Of a stretch of DNA of 64,000 nucleotides, positions 42,508 to 52,987 are shown piece after piece; position 1 is the first letter of the stretch; each line of letters starts with the position of its first letter. Under the pieces are notes generated by a model, which saw nothing but the letters and a program-made list of their open reading frames with translations, did no database searches and was not told where the DNA came from. The stretch spans positions 21,644 to 85,643 of the forward strand of contig WTFZ01000146.1 in assembly GCA_011523835.1 (NCBI GenBank), in the 5' to 3' direction. The translations under genes were made by a program, and so were the position numbers. The stretch is from Synechococcus sp. CO36386bin_29. GTDB taxonomy: Bacteria > Cyanobacteriota > Cyanobacteriia > PCC-6307 > Cyanobiaceae.

Positions 42508-42570
42508 GAGCTGACATTAGGAAGAGTTCAGCCGGATCTGGCTAACCTCAGCCCGGATCTGGATACCTCC

Positions 42571-43344
42571 ATGGGCTTCTTCGACCGGCTGAGCCGACTG
42601 GTGCGCGCCAACGCCAACGCCGCCGTCAGCGGTCTCGAGGATCCGGCCAAGATCCTCGATCAATCTGTCGCCGACATGCAGTCGGATCTGGTGAAGCTGC
42701 GCCAGGCGGTGGCCCTGGCGATCGCCAGTCAGAAGCGACTCCGCAACCAGGCGGAACAGGCCGAGACGCAGTCGAAAACCTGGTACGAGCGTGCCGAGCT
42801 GGCTCTGAAGAAAGGTGAAGAGGACCTGGCCCGTGAGGCTCTGAGCCGTCGCAAGACCTTCCAGGAGACCGCCACATCCCTGAATGCCCAAATCCAGGCA
42901 CAGGACGGACAGGTGGAGACCCTGAAGAAGAGCCTCGTGGCGCTGGAGGGAAAGATCGCCCAGGCCAAGACCAAGAAGGACATGCTCAAGGCCCGTGCCG
43001 AGGCGGCGAAGGCTCAGCAGCAACTTCAAAGTGCCGTCGGCAATCTCGGCACCAATTCCGCGATGGCGGCGTTTGAGCGGATGGAGGACAAAGTTGAGCA
43101 GATGGAGGCCACAGGCCAGGCGGCGGCCGAGCTGGCCGGAGCCGATCTGGAGAGTCAGTTCGCCGCTCTCGAAAGCGGGGATGATGTCGATGACGAACTG
43201 GCTGCACTGCGCCAGCAGCTGAAGGGTGGTCCCGAAGCGGTTGCCCTTCCCGCAGGCGAGGGCCAGCCCGCTGTTCAGCCGGTCAAGGTGGAGCAGGTCG
43301 ACGCTGATCTGGAGGAGCTCAAACGCTCGATTGACAAGCTCTGA
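42571..43344 (+). CDS. pspA: PspA/IM30 (Vipp1) family membrane-remodelling protein
   Basis: A 257-residue, almost wholly helical protein beginning MGFFDRLSRLVRANANAAVS, the amphipathic membrane-binding helix of the family, followed by EDPAKILDQ and long coiled coils to about residue 190. It ends with an acidic linker and a short helix (LEELKRSIDKL), which resembles the C-terminal extension of Vipp1 more than that of PspA. Family members form ESCRT-III-like rings that protect or build thylakoid and plasma membranes. The start at 42571 gives the canonical N-terminus; a longer in-frame ORF from 42484 does not. Confidence 0.92.
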   Translation: MGFFDRLSRLVRANANAAVSGLEDPAKILDQSVADMQSDLVKLRQAVALAIASQKRLRNQAEQAETQSKTWYERAELALKKGEEDLAREALSRRKTFQETATSLNAQIQAQDGQVETLKKSLVALEGKIAQAKTKKDMLKARAEAAKAQQQLQSAVGNLGTNSAMAAFERMEDKVEQMEATGQAAAELAGADLESQFAALESGDDVDDELAALRQQLKGGPEAVALPAGEGQPAVQPVKVEQVDADLEELKRSIDKL

Positions 43345-43403
43345 TCCGTCATCCCCGGTGTCCTCAACCGTTCATAAGATCTGATTGACTTCCGCCCTTC
43401 GCC

Positions 43404-43730
43404 GTGTCCTCTGCAGTCGCCGATTTCACTGATGCAGCTTTCGAGGCTGACGTTCTCAACGTGAGTGGCACGGTGCTGGTTGACTTCTGGGCCCCCTGGT
43501 GCGGTCCCTGCCGACTGATGGCACCGTTGATGGACTGGGCATCTGAGACCTACGGCGATCGTCTGACCGTGGGCAAGCTCGAAGTGGATGGCAATCCCGG
43601 AATCCGCGATTCCTACGCGGTGCAGGGCATTCCCACCCTCATCCTGTTCCGCGATGGTCAGGTCATCGCTCGACACGAAGGCGCCATTGCCAAGCCACAG
43701 CTTCAGGCTTTCCTGGATGCAAATCTCTAG
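43404..43730 (+). CDS. trxA: Thioredoxin
   Basis: A 108-residue single-domain thioredoxin with the active site WAPWCGPC (Cys33 and Cys36), the buried Asp in LVDFWAPW and the cis-proline motif GIPTLILF. The start is GTG at 43404. Cyanobacteria have several thioredoxins that pass electrons from ferredoxin or NADPH to target enzymes; the exact type cannot be told here. It overlaps the start of the aminotransferase gene by 14 bases. Confidence 0.95.
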   Translation: MSSAVADFTDAAFEADVLNVSGTVLVDFWAPWCGPCRLMAPLMDWASETYGDRLTVGKLEVDGNPGIRDSYAVQGIPTLILFRDGQVIARHEGAIAKPQLQAFLDANL

Positions 43731-44913
43731 GCGCCTTGCGGCCCTGGGTAACGGCACCTTTGCCCGCTGTGATCGTCAGAAGCAGGTTCATCGCACGCTT
43801 TTTGAAAGGGGTGAAGCGCTTCCGCTGATTGACCTTTCACTGGGATCTTCCGATCTTCCTCCTCCAGATCCGGTGCTTGAGGCCATGGCGGCTGCTCTGC
43901 CGGATCCGTCCAGTTCGGCGTACTGCCTCCAGGCTGGAACAGCGCCGTTCCGCTCAGCCGTGGCCGAGTGGTGCCTCCGTCGGTTCGGTGTGACTGTTGA
44001 TCCGGACCGTGAGGTTCAGCTGCTCGTTGGTTCGCAGGAGGGAACGGCACACCTGCCGCTTGCAGTGCTGGATCCAGGAGATGCAGCGCTGCTGCTGGAT
44101 CCCTGCTATCCCTCCCACCGCGGAGGGCTGATTCTGGCTGACGCCGATATTCAGTCCCTCCCCCTGCGCGAGGCGGACGATTGGCGTCCCGATCTGGGGG
44201 CCCTTCCCGCCAGTGCCTGGGACCGGCTCCGTCTGTTCGTTCTCGGTTACCCCCACAATCCGACTGCCCGTGTCGGAGATCAGGATCTTCTCGATCAGGT
44301 GATGGCGAAGGGGGTGCGGCACCAGCTGGTGATCGCCCATGACAACCCTTACGTCGATCTGGCGCTTGAGGGGGAGGCACCAAGCCTGCTGCGCAGTCCA
44401 GGCTGGCGCTCCTGGGGAATCGAATTCTTCTCGCTCTCCAAAGGCTGGGGGCTCGGGGGGTTCCGTCTCGCTTTCGCGGTCGGTGCCCCGCCCCTGATCG
44501 AGGCTTTGGGACAGGTGAAGGCGGTGGTGGATTTCAATCAGTCCCTCGCGCTTCAGCAGGGAGGAATCACAGCGCTAACGGAATGTGCCGACTGGCCAGC
44601 GCGTTTGCGCACCACCTACCGCTCCCGACGGGACGGCGTTCTGGCTGCCCTGGCTGCACGGCAATGGAGTGTTCCCTGTCCAGAGATGGGCATGTATCTC
44701 TGGATGCCCCTGCCTTCCCAGACGGTGGAGCGCGGATGGTGCGATGAGCAGGTCGCCTCTGACCTGCTTCGTCGCAGTGGTGTGGCCCTGACGCCTGGAT
44801 CCGGTTTTGGATCCCAGGGGAGTGGCTGGTTGCGGATGGCTTTGGTCAGGCCACTCGAGGAGCTCCAATGGGCCGTTGATCGTCTCGCGGAAGCCCTTGA
44901 CGGTTTGGCCTGA
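43717..44913 (+). CDS. PLP-dependent class I/II aminotransferase
   Basis: A 398-residue fold-type I aminotransferase. Recognisable sites are GSQEGTAHLPLAVLDPGD (cofactor phosphate region), GYPHNPTARVGD (substrate Asn), AHDNPYVDLAL (Asp/Tyr to the pyridine ring) and SLSKGWGLGGFRLAFAVG with the PLP-binding lysine. The pattern resembles LL-diaminopimelate and related aminotransferases, but I cannot fix the substrate. The ATG at 43717 lies inside the end of trxA, giving a 14-base overlap; longer in-frame starts within trxA are not needed. Confidence 0.85.
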   Translation: MQISRRLAALGNGTFARCDRQKQVHRTLFERGEALPLIDLSLGSSDLPPPDPVLEAMAAALPDPSSSAYCLQAGTAPFRSAVAEWCLRRFGVTVDPDREVQLLVGSQEGTAHLPLAVLDPGDAALLLDPCYPSHRGGLILADADIQSLPLREADDWRPDLGALPASAWDRLRLFVLGYPHNPTARVGDQDLLDQVMAKGVRHQLVIAHDNPYVDLALEGEAPSLLRSPGWRSWGIEFFSLSKGWGLGGFRLAFAVGAPPLIEALGQVKAVVDFNQSLALQQGGITALTECADWPARLRTTYRSRRDGVLAALAARQWSVPCPEMGMYLWMPLPSQTVERGWCDEQVASDLLRRSGVALTPGSGFGSQGSGWLRMALVRPLEELQWAVDRLAEALDGLA

Positions 44914-44974
44914 ACCCTTCCGGGGATGTGGAGGAGCCCTGGCCCTCTACCGGCGCAGTGCCGCTGCTGCAGCC

Positions 44975-45685
44975 ATGCCATGGCAACTTCGCTGGGTTCC
45001 GGTCTGCAGCAGCACCGAGCCCCTGCTGGGGCGCTGGCTGCGGGACGCGCCGCAGCTGAACCACCCACGGGCTGTGATCGCCGGTCGCCAGACCAGGGCC
45101 ACCGGTCAGTGGGGACGACCATGGATGTCCCCTCGGGGTGGGCTGTGGATCAGTGCCGCGTTGCCCTGGCAGGGGGGACGATCTGCAAGCGCGATGCTCA
45201 TCGGGCTGGCCGTCGCGACGGTTCTGGCCGAGCATCTGGAGCGGCGTGGACTGGAGGTGGCGATCAAGTGGCCCAACGATCTTCTGGTCAATGGCCGCAA
45301 GCTCGCGGGCCTGTTACCGCGACTGGTTCAGCGCGGCTCGACGATTCGCCTCGTGCGCATCGGTGTCGGTCTGAATGTGGAGAACCGGATTCCCTCCCAG
45401 GGGGTGGCGCTGCGTCAGGTGTTGGGACCTGCAGGGGGCTCTCCGTCGATCTGGTGCGCTGAGGTGCTGCAGGTCCTGGATCGGTGCATGGCGGACTCCG
45501 TTGATCTGCGCTGGTGTGTGCCGGAGGCTGAACGGAGGCTCTGGAGTGATCGGGTCCGCGATCCGGATGACGGCCTGATCTGGTCCATCGCCGGTCTGGC
45601 CTCCGATGGGGCGTTGCGCTTGCAACGCGGCGCACAGACCAGGGAGTGGACACGCTGGTCCGGTGGGTCGGAACAGCTTTCTTAG
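44975..45685 (+). CDS. birA: Biotin-[acetyl-CoA carboxylase] ligase
   Basis: It attaches biotin to the carboxyl carrier protein AccB, needed for fatty acid synthesis. Sites seen are SSTEPLLGRWL, the biotinoyl-AMP loop GRQTRATGQWGRPWMSPRGG, and VAIKWPNDLLVNGRKLAGLL with the catalytic Lys. There is no N-terminal DNA-binding domain, so it is not a BirA repressor. The start is uncertain: ATG 44975 gives 236 residues, while a TTG at 44897, overlapping the aminotransferase, would add ALYRRSAAAA-type sequence. It is followed 28 bases later by the M23 peptidase. Confidence 0.88.
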   Translation: MPWQLRWVPVCSSTEPLLGRWLRDAPQLNHPRAVIAGRQTRATGQWGRPWMSPRGGLWISAALPWQGGRSASAMLIGLAVATVLAEHLERRGLEVAIKWPNDLLVNGRKLAGLLPRLVQRGSTIRLVRIGVGLNVENRIPSQGVALRQVLGPAGGSPSIWCAEVLQVLDRCMADSVDLRWCVPEAERRLWSDRVRDPDDGLIWSIAGLASDGALRLQRGAQTREWTRWSGGSEQLS

Positions 45686-45713
45686 ATTGTGTGGTTGTGG
45701 CTTGTAACGATCG

Positions 45714-46748
45714 TTGTTGCGCTGGTTCGCACTCGCCTGGTTAATCGCTCTGCCGACGGAGCCACCAGAACCGCTTCCATCCGAGCTCGCTGCTCTGCCG
45801 GGAAGCCCTGAGGTGATCAGTGGGCAACCTCTTCTCCCACCGCAGGATCTGGAACAGCTCGAGAGGAATCGGGTGATCACCAAGAAAGAACGGGACGGCC
45901 TTGAGACCAGGACACTCACGGTTCCCGCCAATCTTCCTCCTGTTGCTGCACCGAAGCTTGAAGCCGCCTGCCGTGAAGGGGCTCTCTCCAGGAAGGAGTG
46001 CTCATCAGGCTTGTTGCAGCCATCACGATCCCGCCAACGAACGGTGCGCGTTCGGATGAACGGACGAGAGACGACGGATGCGCTGGCGACAGGGACAGTG
46101 CGCGCGAAGCCCCTCACCGTGCCCGTCACGTCACTGAATGCCGGATCCAATGCCTCGTTCCGCCTCGAATCGGTCTTCGCTGTGACCCCACGCCCCTCGG
46201 CAGCGCAGGGCAACGGCGATCGCAGTCTTCTGTTCCCTGTGCTGGGTCAGGCCTTCACCAGCAGTGGTTTCGGCTGGCGTCTGCATCCGGTGCTGGGCAT
46301 CTGGCGTCTGCATGCCGGTCGTGATTTCGCGGCACCGGAAGGGGCTCCGGTGGTGGCTGCTTTGAGTGGCTCCGTGCTGAGCAGCGGCCTTGCCGGTGGG
46401 TACGGCATTGCGGTGGAACTGGAGCATGCCAATCCCCGTCGCCGGACCCTGTACGGCCACCTGTCGGAGATCTATGTCCGCCCCGGTCAGCGTGTCCGTC
46501 AGGGAGAGGTGATCGGTCGTGTCGGCAGCACCGGGCTGAGCACCGGTCCCCACCTTCACTTCGAGTTGCGACGACCGACCCGCAGTGGTTGGATCGCCAT
46601 GGACCCAACCCAGTTGGATGGTCTTGGTCCCTTCCTGGAGACGGAAGTCCCGTACAGAGAAGACGCTGTTTCGACGCTGATGGCTCAGGTCCTGAAGACC
46701 CTGGAACGGCCTGATTCCGAGCTCAGTTCGTTTCGTCCCGCAGGATGA
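45714..46748 (+). CDS. M23 family metallopeptidase (LytM-like)
   Basis: A 344-residue exported protein: signal-like N-terminus (LLRWFALAWLIALPTEP), a low-complexity linker with two cysteines (EAACREGALSRKECSSG), then a C-terminal LytM domain (about 190-310). Zinc-binding motifs are present: FGWRLHPVLGIWRLHAGRDF and GPHLHFELR, with YGHLSEIYVRPGQRV between them. It is therefore likely an active peptidoglycan endopeptidase. The start must be TTG (45714 or 45717), because an in-frame stop lies at 45705. The last 26 bases overlap the convergent response regulator gene. Confidence 0.88.
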   Translation: MLRWFALAWLIALPTEPPEPLPSELAALPGSPEVISGQPLLPPQDLEQLERNRVITKKERDGLETRTLTVPANLPPVAAPKLEAACREGALSRKECSSGLLQPSRSRQRTVRVRMNGRETTDALATGTVRAKPLTVPVTSLNAGSNASFRLESVFAVTPRPSAAQGNGDRSLLFPVLGQAFTSSGFGWRLHPVLGIWRLHAGRDFAAPEGAPVVAALSGSVLSSGLAGGYGIAVELEHANPRRRTLYGHLSEIYVRPGQRVRQGEVIGRVGSTGLSTGPHLHFELRRPTRSGWIAMDPTQLDGLGPFLETEVPYREDAVSTLMAQVLKTLERPDSELSSFRPAG

Positions 46749-47451
46749 AACCGACCCCGCGCACTGTGTGAATCAGCGTCGGTGCATCAGGTTGTTCGAC
46801 CTTCTGGCGCAGGTAGCGGATGTAGACATCCAGAAGGTTGTCGTCGCCGAAGAAGTTCTCGCCCCAGACGCCGCGCATGATGTCCTGTCGTTCCAGAACG
46901 GAACCAGCCCCGCGCATCAGGAAGTTCAGCAGGTCGTATTCCTTGACCGACAGGTGAATGGCCCGATCGCCTCGGCGCACATCCCGAGTGCGTGTGTTCA
47001 TGGTGAGGTCGGAGACCTGGAGGGTTTCGACAGCCTCAGCACTGCCGCTGGTTCCGGAGAAGGTTTCCGCGCGTCGGTGCATGGCGCGCAGCCGGGCCAT
47101 CAGTTCGTCAATGGAGAAGGGCTTGATCAGGTAATCGTCGACGCCGGCATCCAGGGCCTTCACGCGATCCGTGATCTCATCGTGGCCGGTGAGCATCAGA
47201 ATCGGGATCGTGACTCCCCCGGCGCGCATGCGCTGACAGATGTCGATCCCACTGAAATCAGGAAGATTCCAATCAAGGATCACCAGATCCGGGGTGGGAT
47301 CAGTGCGGCTGCGGATCAACCCTCCGGCGCCATCCTGCTCCACGTCGACGTCGTAGCCCTCGACATCCAGCTCGAGACGCAGCAGCTCGGTCAGCCGCTT
47401 TTCGTCGTCAACCACCAAAACACGCAGGCGGGTGAGCGACTCGGGCGCCAT
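46723..47451 (-). CDS. OmpR/PhoB-type response regulator
   Basis: A 242-residue two-domain regulator. The receiver has the acidic pair D15/D16, phospho-acceptor D60 (VILDWNLP), Thr in MLTGHDE and Lys110 (YLIKPFS). A winged helix follows (about 140-238) with VKEYDLLNFLMRGAGSVLER and VYIRYLRQKVE plus VRGVGFIL. No sensor kinase is adjacent. It overlaps the M23 peptidase gene tail to tail by 26 bases, and lies 35 bases downstream of another receiver gene on the same strand. It is not one I can confidently equate with RpaA, RpaB or another named cyanobacterial regulator. Confidence 0.9.
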   Translation of the reverse strand: MAPESLTRLRVLVVDDEKRLTELLRLELDVEGYDVDVEQDGAGGLIRSRTDPTPDLVILDWNLPDFSGIDICQRMRAGGVTIPILMLTGHDEITDRVKALDAGVDDYLIKPFSIDELMARLRAMHRRAETFSGTSGSAEAVETLQVSDLTMNTRTRDVRRGDRAIHLSVKEYDLLNFLMRGAGSVLERQDIMRGVWGENFFGDDNLLDVYIRYLRQKVEQPDAPTLIHTVRGVGFILRDETN

Positions 47452-47486
47452 GGAGTCCCTGAAACTTCAAACCACCCTAGGCATCC

Positions 47487-47888
47487 TCAGGGTTGACGTC
47501 CTGCTTGCTCCGTCACGGTCGTTTGTGATTGCAGCAGGTCCGGCAGTCGGAGGAAAAGATCGGGTTTCAGGATGTACTCTTCCGCCCCGTTGGCCAGAGC
47601 GATCCTGCGTTTCTCCGCATCGTCGAGGGCTGTCACGATCACCACCCGCGGACACGCGTCCTTGGACTGATCGATCTTGAGCTGTTGCAGACAGCTGAGG
47701 CCATCCATTCCCGGAAGCATCAGATCAAGCAGGATCAGATCGATGGGCGCCTCTCCATAGGCCGCAAGGAAGTCTTCGGCACTGCTGAAACCGATCATGC
47801 GGTGCCCCTCATCGTGAATCTCGTCCTGCAGCAGTTGGCGGATATGAGGGTTGTCCTCCACAACCGCAACGCTTAGTTGTCGTGCCAA
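47487..47888 (-). CDS. Single-domain response regulator (receiver only)
   Basis: A 133-residue CheY-like receiver: acidic pair in VVEDNP (Glu11/Asp12), phospho-acceptor Asp55 (ILLDLMLPGMDG), Thr/Ala switch region VTALDD and Lys108 (YILKPDL). No output domain, so it likely acts by protein contact or phosphotransfer. It lies just upstream of the OmpR-type regulator on the same strand, suggesting a joint pathway; the partner kinase is not in the window. Confidence 0.88.
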   Translation of the reverse strand: MARQLSVAVVEDNPHIRQLLQDEIHDEGHRMIGFSSAEDFLAAYGEAPIDLILLDLMLPGMDGLSCLQQLKIDQSKDACPRVVIVTALDDAEKRRIALANGAEEYILKPDLFLRLPDLLQSQTTVTEQAGRQP

Positions 47889-47914
47889 GTGTTCCGTAAC
47901 GGCCCCGAATCAGT

Positions 47915-48613
47915 TCATTGTGATCCGTTGAGCGCTGGAGAGGAGCTCAGCAGCCTTCCGTCCTGGAAACGGGCCACCTGCCGGGCACGTGCCGCCACGT
48001 CATCTTCATGGGTCACCATCACCAGTGTGATTCCCTGCCGGTGCAGGTCATCGAAAAGATCGAGCACCTCCGCTGTGGTCTGAGAGTCCAGTGCTCCGGT
48101 CGGCTCGTCGGCCAGCAACAGGGCTGGACGGTTGATGATCGCTCGGGCAATGGCAACGCGTTGTTGCTGGCCACCCGAGAGTTGATTCGGTCGGTTCTCC
48201 AAGCGTTGAGCGAGTCCGACCCGTTCAAGTGCCTTCCTAGCCCTCTCTCGACGTTCCTCCGCCGGCACTCCGGCATAAATCATCGGCAGCATCACATTGT
48301 CCATAGCGGTGGCCTGAGGCAGCAGATGGAACTGCTGGAACACGAAACCGAGGGAGCGGTTGCGCACATCCGCCAGGGCATCGTCATCGAGTTGTTCCAC
48401 CGACTGGCCATTCAGCCGGTAACTGCCGCTGGAGGGACGATCCAGGCAGCCCAGGATGTTCATCGCCGTGCTTTTGCCAGAGCCACTGGCTCCCATCACA
48501 GCCAGGTAGTCGCCGCGATGGACGGTCAGGTCGAGCTGATCGAGGGCTCGAACGGTCAGGTCACCGGACCCATACACCTTGCTGACGGCGATCAGCTCGG
48601 CGACCGGTGTCAA
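47915..48613 (-). CDS. ABC transporter ATP-binding protein (MacB/LolD/DevA type)
   Basis: A 232-residue ATPase with Walker A (GASGSGKS), Q-loop ([18 protein letters not shown]), signature ([15 protein letters not shown]), Walker B ([12 protein letters not shown]) and H-loop (VTHEDD). The pattern is that of the LolD/MacB/DevA class, which powers export of lipoproteins, lipids or peptides together with a separate FtsX-like permease; no permease gene is adjacent. I choose a TTG start at 48613, just after the ndhB stop, giving the normal length. A longer in-frame reading inside ndhB has no family similarity. Confidence 0.85.
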   Translation of the reverse strand: MTPVAELIAVSKVYGSGDLTVRALDQLDLTVHRGDYLAVMGASGSGKSTAMNILGCLDRPSSGSYRLNGQSVEQLDDDALADVRNRSLGFVFQQFHLLPQATAMDNVMLPMIYAGVPAEERRERARKALERVGLAQRLENRPNQLSGGQQQRVAIARAIINRPALLLADEPTGALDSQTTAEVLDLFDDLHRQGITLVMVTHEDDVAARARQVARFQDGRLLSSSPALNGSQ

Positions 48614-48614
48614 C

Positions 48615-50186
48615 TCAGCCAAGGCCTCTCTGACCGGCGAGAGCGATGGCGTTCTGAAGCATCGGGGTGCCGCTGACGGCCGCGTTCGCCCACTGGAAGA
48701 GGGGGTTGGAGAGAATTCCGCCGACGGCAGTGACCACGACACAGCCGATCAAAGCGGTGCGCAACGGCTTCATCCCCAGCAGGGACCAACGCACATCCGG
48801 GTAGGCCTGAACCACCTCAGAGGCTTCCTGCGGTTCCTTCACCACCATCATCTTGATGACCGAGATGTAGTAGTAGATCGACACCACAGAAGTGATGAGG
48901 CCGACGACCACCAGCAAGTACTGATGATCGGCCCATCCTGCGAAGAACAGATAAATCTTTCCGAAGAAGCCCAGCATCGGGGGAATGCCTCCCAGGGAAA
49001 GCAGACAGAGGCTCAAGCCAAGCGTGATCAGCGGATCTTTCTGGTACAGACCTGCGTAGTCGGAAATCCTGTCACTGCCCGTTCGGATCGAGAAGAGGAT
49101 GATGCAGGCGAAAGCGCCCAGATTCATGAACAGGTAGGCGGCCATGTAGAGGACCATCGCAGCGAATCCGTCCTCGGTGCCGCAGACCATGCCGATCATC
49201 ACGAAGCCGGCCTGGCCGATGGAGCTGTAAGCCAGCATCCGTTTCATTGAGGTCTGAGCCAGGGCGACGACATTGCCCAGAGTCATGCTCAGCACCGCGA
49301 GCACCGTGAACAGAAGCTTCCACTGACCGTCGAACGCCCCGAAGCAACCAACCAGGATTCTCAGCGCCAAGGCAAATCCAGCGGCTTTCGAACCCACCGA
49401 CAGGAAGGCCACCACCGGTGTTGGAGATCCCTCGTAAACGTCGGGTGTCCATTGATGAAAGGGCACCGCCGCGATCTTGAAGGCCACGGTTGCCAAGACG
49501 AACACCAGGGCCAGTGCGGCCAGCGGGGTCGCACTGGTCTGAAGAGCAACACCGATGGCTTCAAGGCTGGTGCTGCCGCTCAGTCCGTAGAGCAGTGAAG
49601 CGCCGTAGAGGAAGACGGCTGCCGCTGCTGAACCGACCAGGAGGTATTTGAGAGCGGCTTCCGAACTGCGGGCGTCCCGTTTCATGTATCCGGCCAGCAG
49701 ATAGCTGGCGACGGAAAGGGTTTCCAGTGAGATGAAGACGCTGACCAGATCCGTGGCTCCGCAGAGCAGCATCGCCCCAAGCGTGGCTGCCAGCAGAATC
49801 GCGGCGTATTCCCCGACCGGCGTCCCGCTCTGCTCCGCGTAGCGCCAGCTGATCAGCAGGGACAGAAGTGTGGAAAGAGCGATCACGGCCCGGAAGGCCA
49901 CGGCGAGGTTGTCCGCCAGGAAGGCACCGAGGAATGAAGGCTCCACCGGAGCGTTCCACTGCAATGCGAGCAGCAGCAGGGCTGACCCCAAGCCCACGTA
50001 ACAAATCGGGGGCACCCATCGGGCCGCGACCTGCTCTCCGGCCAGATCGACCAGCAGTGTGGCGATCATCGCCAGCAAAACCGCACCTTCCGGAAGCACG
50101 GCTGTGGCGTTCAACGACAGATTGAGAAGATCGCCCGGAGCGGCCATGGCCTGAGTGGCGAGCAGAAAGGCACCCATCTCGGGCAT
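48615..50186 (-). CDS. ndhB: NAD(P)H-quinone oxidoreductase subunit 2 (NdhB)
   Basis: A 523-residue antiporter-like membrane subunit of NDH-1 in the thylakoid membrane, serving respiration, cyclic electron flow and CO2 uptake. About 14 helices are visible; conserved proton-path residues occur in [39 protein letters not shown] and [20 protein letters not shown]. The ATG at 50186 is the likely start, though one at [10 protein letters not shown] is possible. It is divergent from topA and followed immediately by the ABC ATPase gene. Confidence 0.96.
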   Translation of the reverse strand: MPEMGAFLLATQAMAAPGDLLNLSLNATAVLPEGAVLLAMIATLLVDLAGEQVAARWVPPICYVGLGSALLLLALQWNAPVEPSFLGAFLADNLAVAFRAVIALSTLLSLLISWRYAEQSGTPVGEYAAILLAATLGAMLLCGATDLVSVFISLETLSVASYLLAGYMKRDARSSEAALKYLLVGSAAAAVFLYGASLLYGLSGSTSLEAIGVALQTSATPLAALALVFVLATVAFKIAAVPFHQWTPDVYEGSPTPVVAFLSVGSKAAGFALALRILVGCFGAFDGQWKLLFTVLAVLSMTLGNVVALAQTSMKRMLAYSSIGQAGFVMIGMVCGTEDGFAAMVLYMAAYLFMNLGAFACIILFSIRTGSDRISDYAGLYQKDPLITLGLSLCLLSLGGIPPMLGFFGKIYLFFAGWADHQYLLVVVGLITSVVSIYYYISVIKMMVVKEPQEASEVVQAYPDVRWSLLGMKPLRTALIGCVVVTAVGGILSNPLFQWANAAVSGTPMLQNAIALAGQRGLG

Positions 50187-50299
50187 GGCGGGCCTGGAAC
50201 CGGCGAGTTTCGGCGACTCTAGCGGCGCTACCGGGCGGCGTTCGTGATGCAGATCGGTTGACGGTGCGATAAAGAAGGTGAACGGTTCAAGCCCTGTCT

Positions 50300-52987
50300 G
50301 TGGCGCACACCCTCGTCATCGTTGAGAGCCCCACAAAAGCGCGCACCATCCGCGGCTTTCTCCCCAAGGGGTTCAAGGTGGAGGCGTCGATGGGCCATGT
50401 GCGGGATCTGCCCAACAACGCCAGCGAGATCCCGGCATCGGCAAAGGGCCAGAAGTGGGCCAATCTCGGAGTGAACACGGAGTCGGACTTCGAGCCCCTC
50501 TACGTGGTGCCGAAGGACAAAAAAAAGATTGTCAAGGAGCTCAAGGATGCGCTGAAGGGGGCAGAGCAGCTCCTGCTGGCCACTGACGAAGACCGAGAAG
50601 GCGAGAGCATCAGCTGGCATCTGCTTCAGCTGCTGGCTCCCAAGGTTCCCGTCAAACGCATGGTGTTTCACGAGATCACCAAGGAGGCGATCGGCAAGGC
50701 CCTCGACCAGACCAGAGATCTGGATATGGAGCTGGTGCATGCCCAGGAGACCCGCAGGATTCTCGATCGCCTCGTGGGGTACACCCTTTCCCCTCTTCTC
50801 TGGAAGAAGGTGGCCTGGGGACTGTCGGCCGGTCGTGTTCAGTCGGTCGCCGTGCGCCTGCTGGTGCAGCGGGAGCGGGCCCGGCGGGCCTTCCGCAGTG
50901 GCAGCTACTGGGATCTCAAAGCCCAGCTGGAGCAGGGGGGCAGCGGCTTTGAGGCGAAACTGACCCACCTCAGTGGAAAGAGAATCGCCACGGGGAACGA
51001 CTTTGACGAGAGCACCGGCGGCCTCAAGGCCGGCTCCGATGTTCTTCTGCTGAGCGAGAAAGAGGCCCGCGACTTGGCGGAGACAGTTCGCTCGAGCCCG
51101 TGGAGCGTGGATGCGGTTGAAGAGAAGCCCACGGTGCGCAAGCCGGTGCCTCCGTTCACCACCAGCACGCTGCAGCAGGAGGCGAACCGCAAGCTGCGGC
51201 TCTCCGCGCGCGAAACGATGCGCTGTGCTCAAGGCCTCTATGAGCGAGGTTTCATCACCTACATGCGCACCGACTCGGTGCATCTCTCAGATCAGGCGAT
51301 CAGCGCCTCGCGACGCTGTGTCGAGTCGCTTTACGGCAAGGACTATCTGAGCAAGGGACCGCGGCAGTTCAGCACCAAGGCCCGCAATGCGCAGGAGGCC
51401 CATGAGGCGATCCGCCCTTCAGGTGAAAGCTTCCGCACGCCAGGCGACACCGGTCTGGACGGGCGTGATCTGGCGGTCTATGAACTGATCTGGAAACGCA
51501 CCGTGGCCAGCCAGATGGCGGAGGCCAGGCTCACGATGCTGTCGGTGGAACTCAGCTCCGGGAAGGCTGGTTTCCGGGCCAGCGGCAAGCGCATCGACTT
51601 TCCCGGCTTCTTCCGCGCCTACGTGGAGGGCAGCGATGACCCCGATGCCGCGCTGGAAGGGCAGGAAGTGCTGCTTCCGGCTCTCGCGGTGGGAGATTCC
51701 CCCACGCCCAAACAGGTGGAAGCACTGGGTCACCAGACCCAGCCGCCTGCTCGCTTCAGCGAAGCTTCTCTCGTGAAGATGCTGGAGAAGGAGGGGATCG
51801 GCCGACCTTCCACGTACGCCTCAATCATCGGCACGATCGTGGATCGCGGTTACGCCACGCTTCAGGGGAACGCGTTGACGCCAAGTTTCACGGCCTTTGC
51901 CGTGACCGCTCTGCTCGAGGAGCACTTTCCCGATCTGGTGGACACCAGCTTCACCGCCAGGATGGAGAACACCCTGGATGAGATCTCACACGGCAAGGTT
52001 CAGTGGCTGCCGTATCTCGAAGGCTTCTACAAGGGCGATCAGGGACTGGAGACCCAGGTACAGCAGCGGGAGGGTGATATCGATCCCGGAGCATCCCGCA
52101 CCGTGGATCTGGAGGGACTCTCCTGTGTGGTGCGCATCGGTCGCTTCGGGGCCTATCTGGAGTCCAAGCGCGTCAGTGATGAGGGGGAGGAAGAGCTCAT
52201 CAAGGCCACACTCCCGCGCGAAATCACCCCGGCTGATCTGGATGAAGATCAGGCTGAGCTGATCCTGAAACAGAAGGCTGATGGGCCGGAAGCTCTGGGT
52301 GAGGATCCGGAGACCGGCGATCTGGTTTATCTGCTTTTCGGTCAGTACGGCCCTTATGTGCAGCGCGGCCAGGTCAGCGACGACAACCCGAAGCCCAAAC
52401 GCGCGTCGCTGCCCAAGGGGCAGAAGCCGGAAGACCTCAGCCTCGATGATGCGCTGGGCCTGCTGCGGCTGCCCAGGCATCTCGGTGAGCATCCCGATGG
52501 CGGCAAGGTTCAGGCCGGTCTCGGTCGTTTCGGACCGTATGTGGTCTGGGACAAGGGCAAGGGTGAGAAGGATTACCGCTCCCTCAAAGGAGAGGACGAT
52601 GTGCTGGCCGTTGGGCTCAGCCGGGCCCTGGAGCTGCTCGCCATGCCGAAGCGTGGTCGGGGGGGGCGAACAGCTCTCAAAGACCTCGGCAAGCCTGAGG
52701 GCAGCGAGGAGACCATTCAGGTCTATGACGGTCCTTACGGCCTGTACGTGAAGCAGGGCAAGGTGAATGCCTCCCTTCCGGAGGGCAAGGGAGCGGACGA
52801 GGTGACCCTGGAAGAGGCGGTGGAGCTGCTGGCAGCCAAGGCTTCCGCGAAGAAGGGCACCCGCAAGGCGGGGGCGGCCAAGAAGCCTGCAGCGAAGAAG
52901 CCGGCGGCCAAGAAGCCTCCTGCCACCACAAAGACCGGTCGGCTGCGGGCCAGCGCCGTGCGGGTGATCAAGCCGGGCGACAGCTGA
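50300..52987 (+). CDS. topA: DNA topoisomerase I (type IA)
   Basis: It relaxes negative supercoils by cutting and rejoining one strand. The 895-residue protein starts with GTG ([20 protein letters not shown]). It has the TOPRIM acidic triad ([16 protein letters not shown]), the active tyrosine in [10 protein letters not shown] and the [14 protein letters not shown] loop. The C-terminus has no zinc fingers but four or five short topoisomerase C-terminal repeats (for example [21 protein letters not shown] and [11 protein letters not shown]), followed by a Lys/Ala/Pro-rich histone H1-like tail. It opens a chain of overlapping genes. Confidence 0.97.
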   Translation: MAHTLVIVESPTKARTIRGFLPKGFKVEASMGHVRDLPNNASEIPASAKGQKWANLGVNTESDFEPLYVVPKDKKKIVKELKDALKGAEQLLLATDEDREGESISWHLLQLLAPKVPVKRMVFHEITKEAIGKALDQTRDLDMELVHAQETRRILDRLVGYTLSPLLWKKVAWGLSAGRVQSVAVRLLVQRERARRAFRSGSYWDLKAQLEQGGSGFEAKLTHLSGKRIATGNDFDESTGGLKAGSDVLLLSEKEARDLAETVRSSPWSVDAVEEKPTVRKPVPPFTTSTLQQEANRKLRLSARETMRCAQGLYERGFITYMRTDSVHLSDQAISASRRCVESLYGKDYLSKGPRQFSTKARNAQEAHEAIRPSGESFRTPGDTGLDGRDLAVYELIWKRTVASQMAEARLTMLSVELSSGKAGFRASGKRIDFPGFFRAYVEGSDDPDAALEGQEVLLPALAVGDSPTPKQVEALGHQTQPPARFSEASLVKMLEKEGIGRPSTYASIIGTIVDRGYATLQGNALTPSFTAFAVTALLEEHFPDLVDTSFTARMENTLDEISHGKVQWLPYLEGFYKGDQGLETQVQQREGDIDPGASRTVDLEGLSCVVRIGRFGAYLESKRVSDEGEEELIKATLPREITPADLDEDQAELILKQKADGPEALGEDPETGDLVYLLFGQYGPYVQRGQVSDDNPKPKRASLPKGQKPEDLSLDDALGLLRLPRHLGEHPDGGKVQAGLGRFGPYVVWDKGKGEKDYRSLKGEDDVLAVGLSRALELLAMPKRGRGGRTALKDLGKPEGSEETIQVYDGPYGLYVKQGKVNASLPEGKGADEVTLEEAVELLAAKASAKKGTRKAGAAKKPAAKKPAAKKPPATTKTGRLRASAVRVIKPGDS

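Noticed and set aside
44926..45462. + strand ORF overlapping birA in another frame
   Set aside because: Lacks biotin ligase motifs, which are all in the frame ending at 45685.
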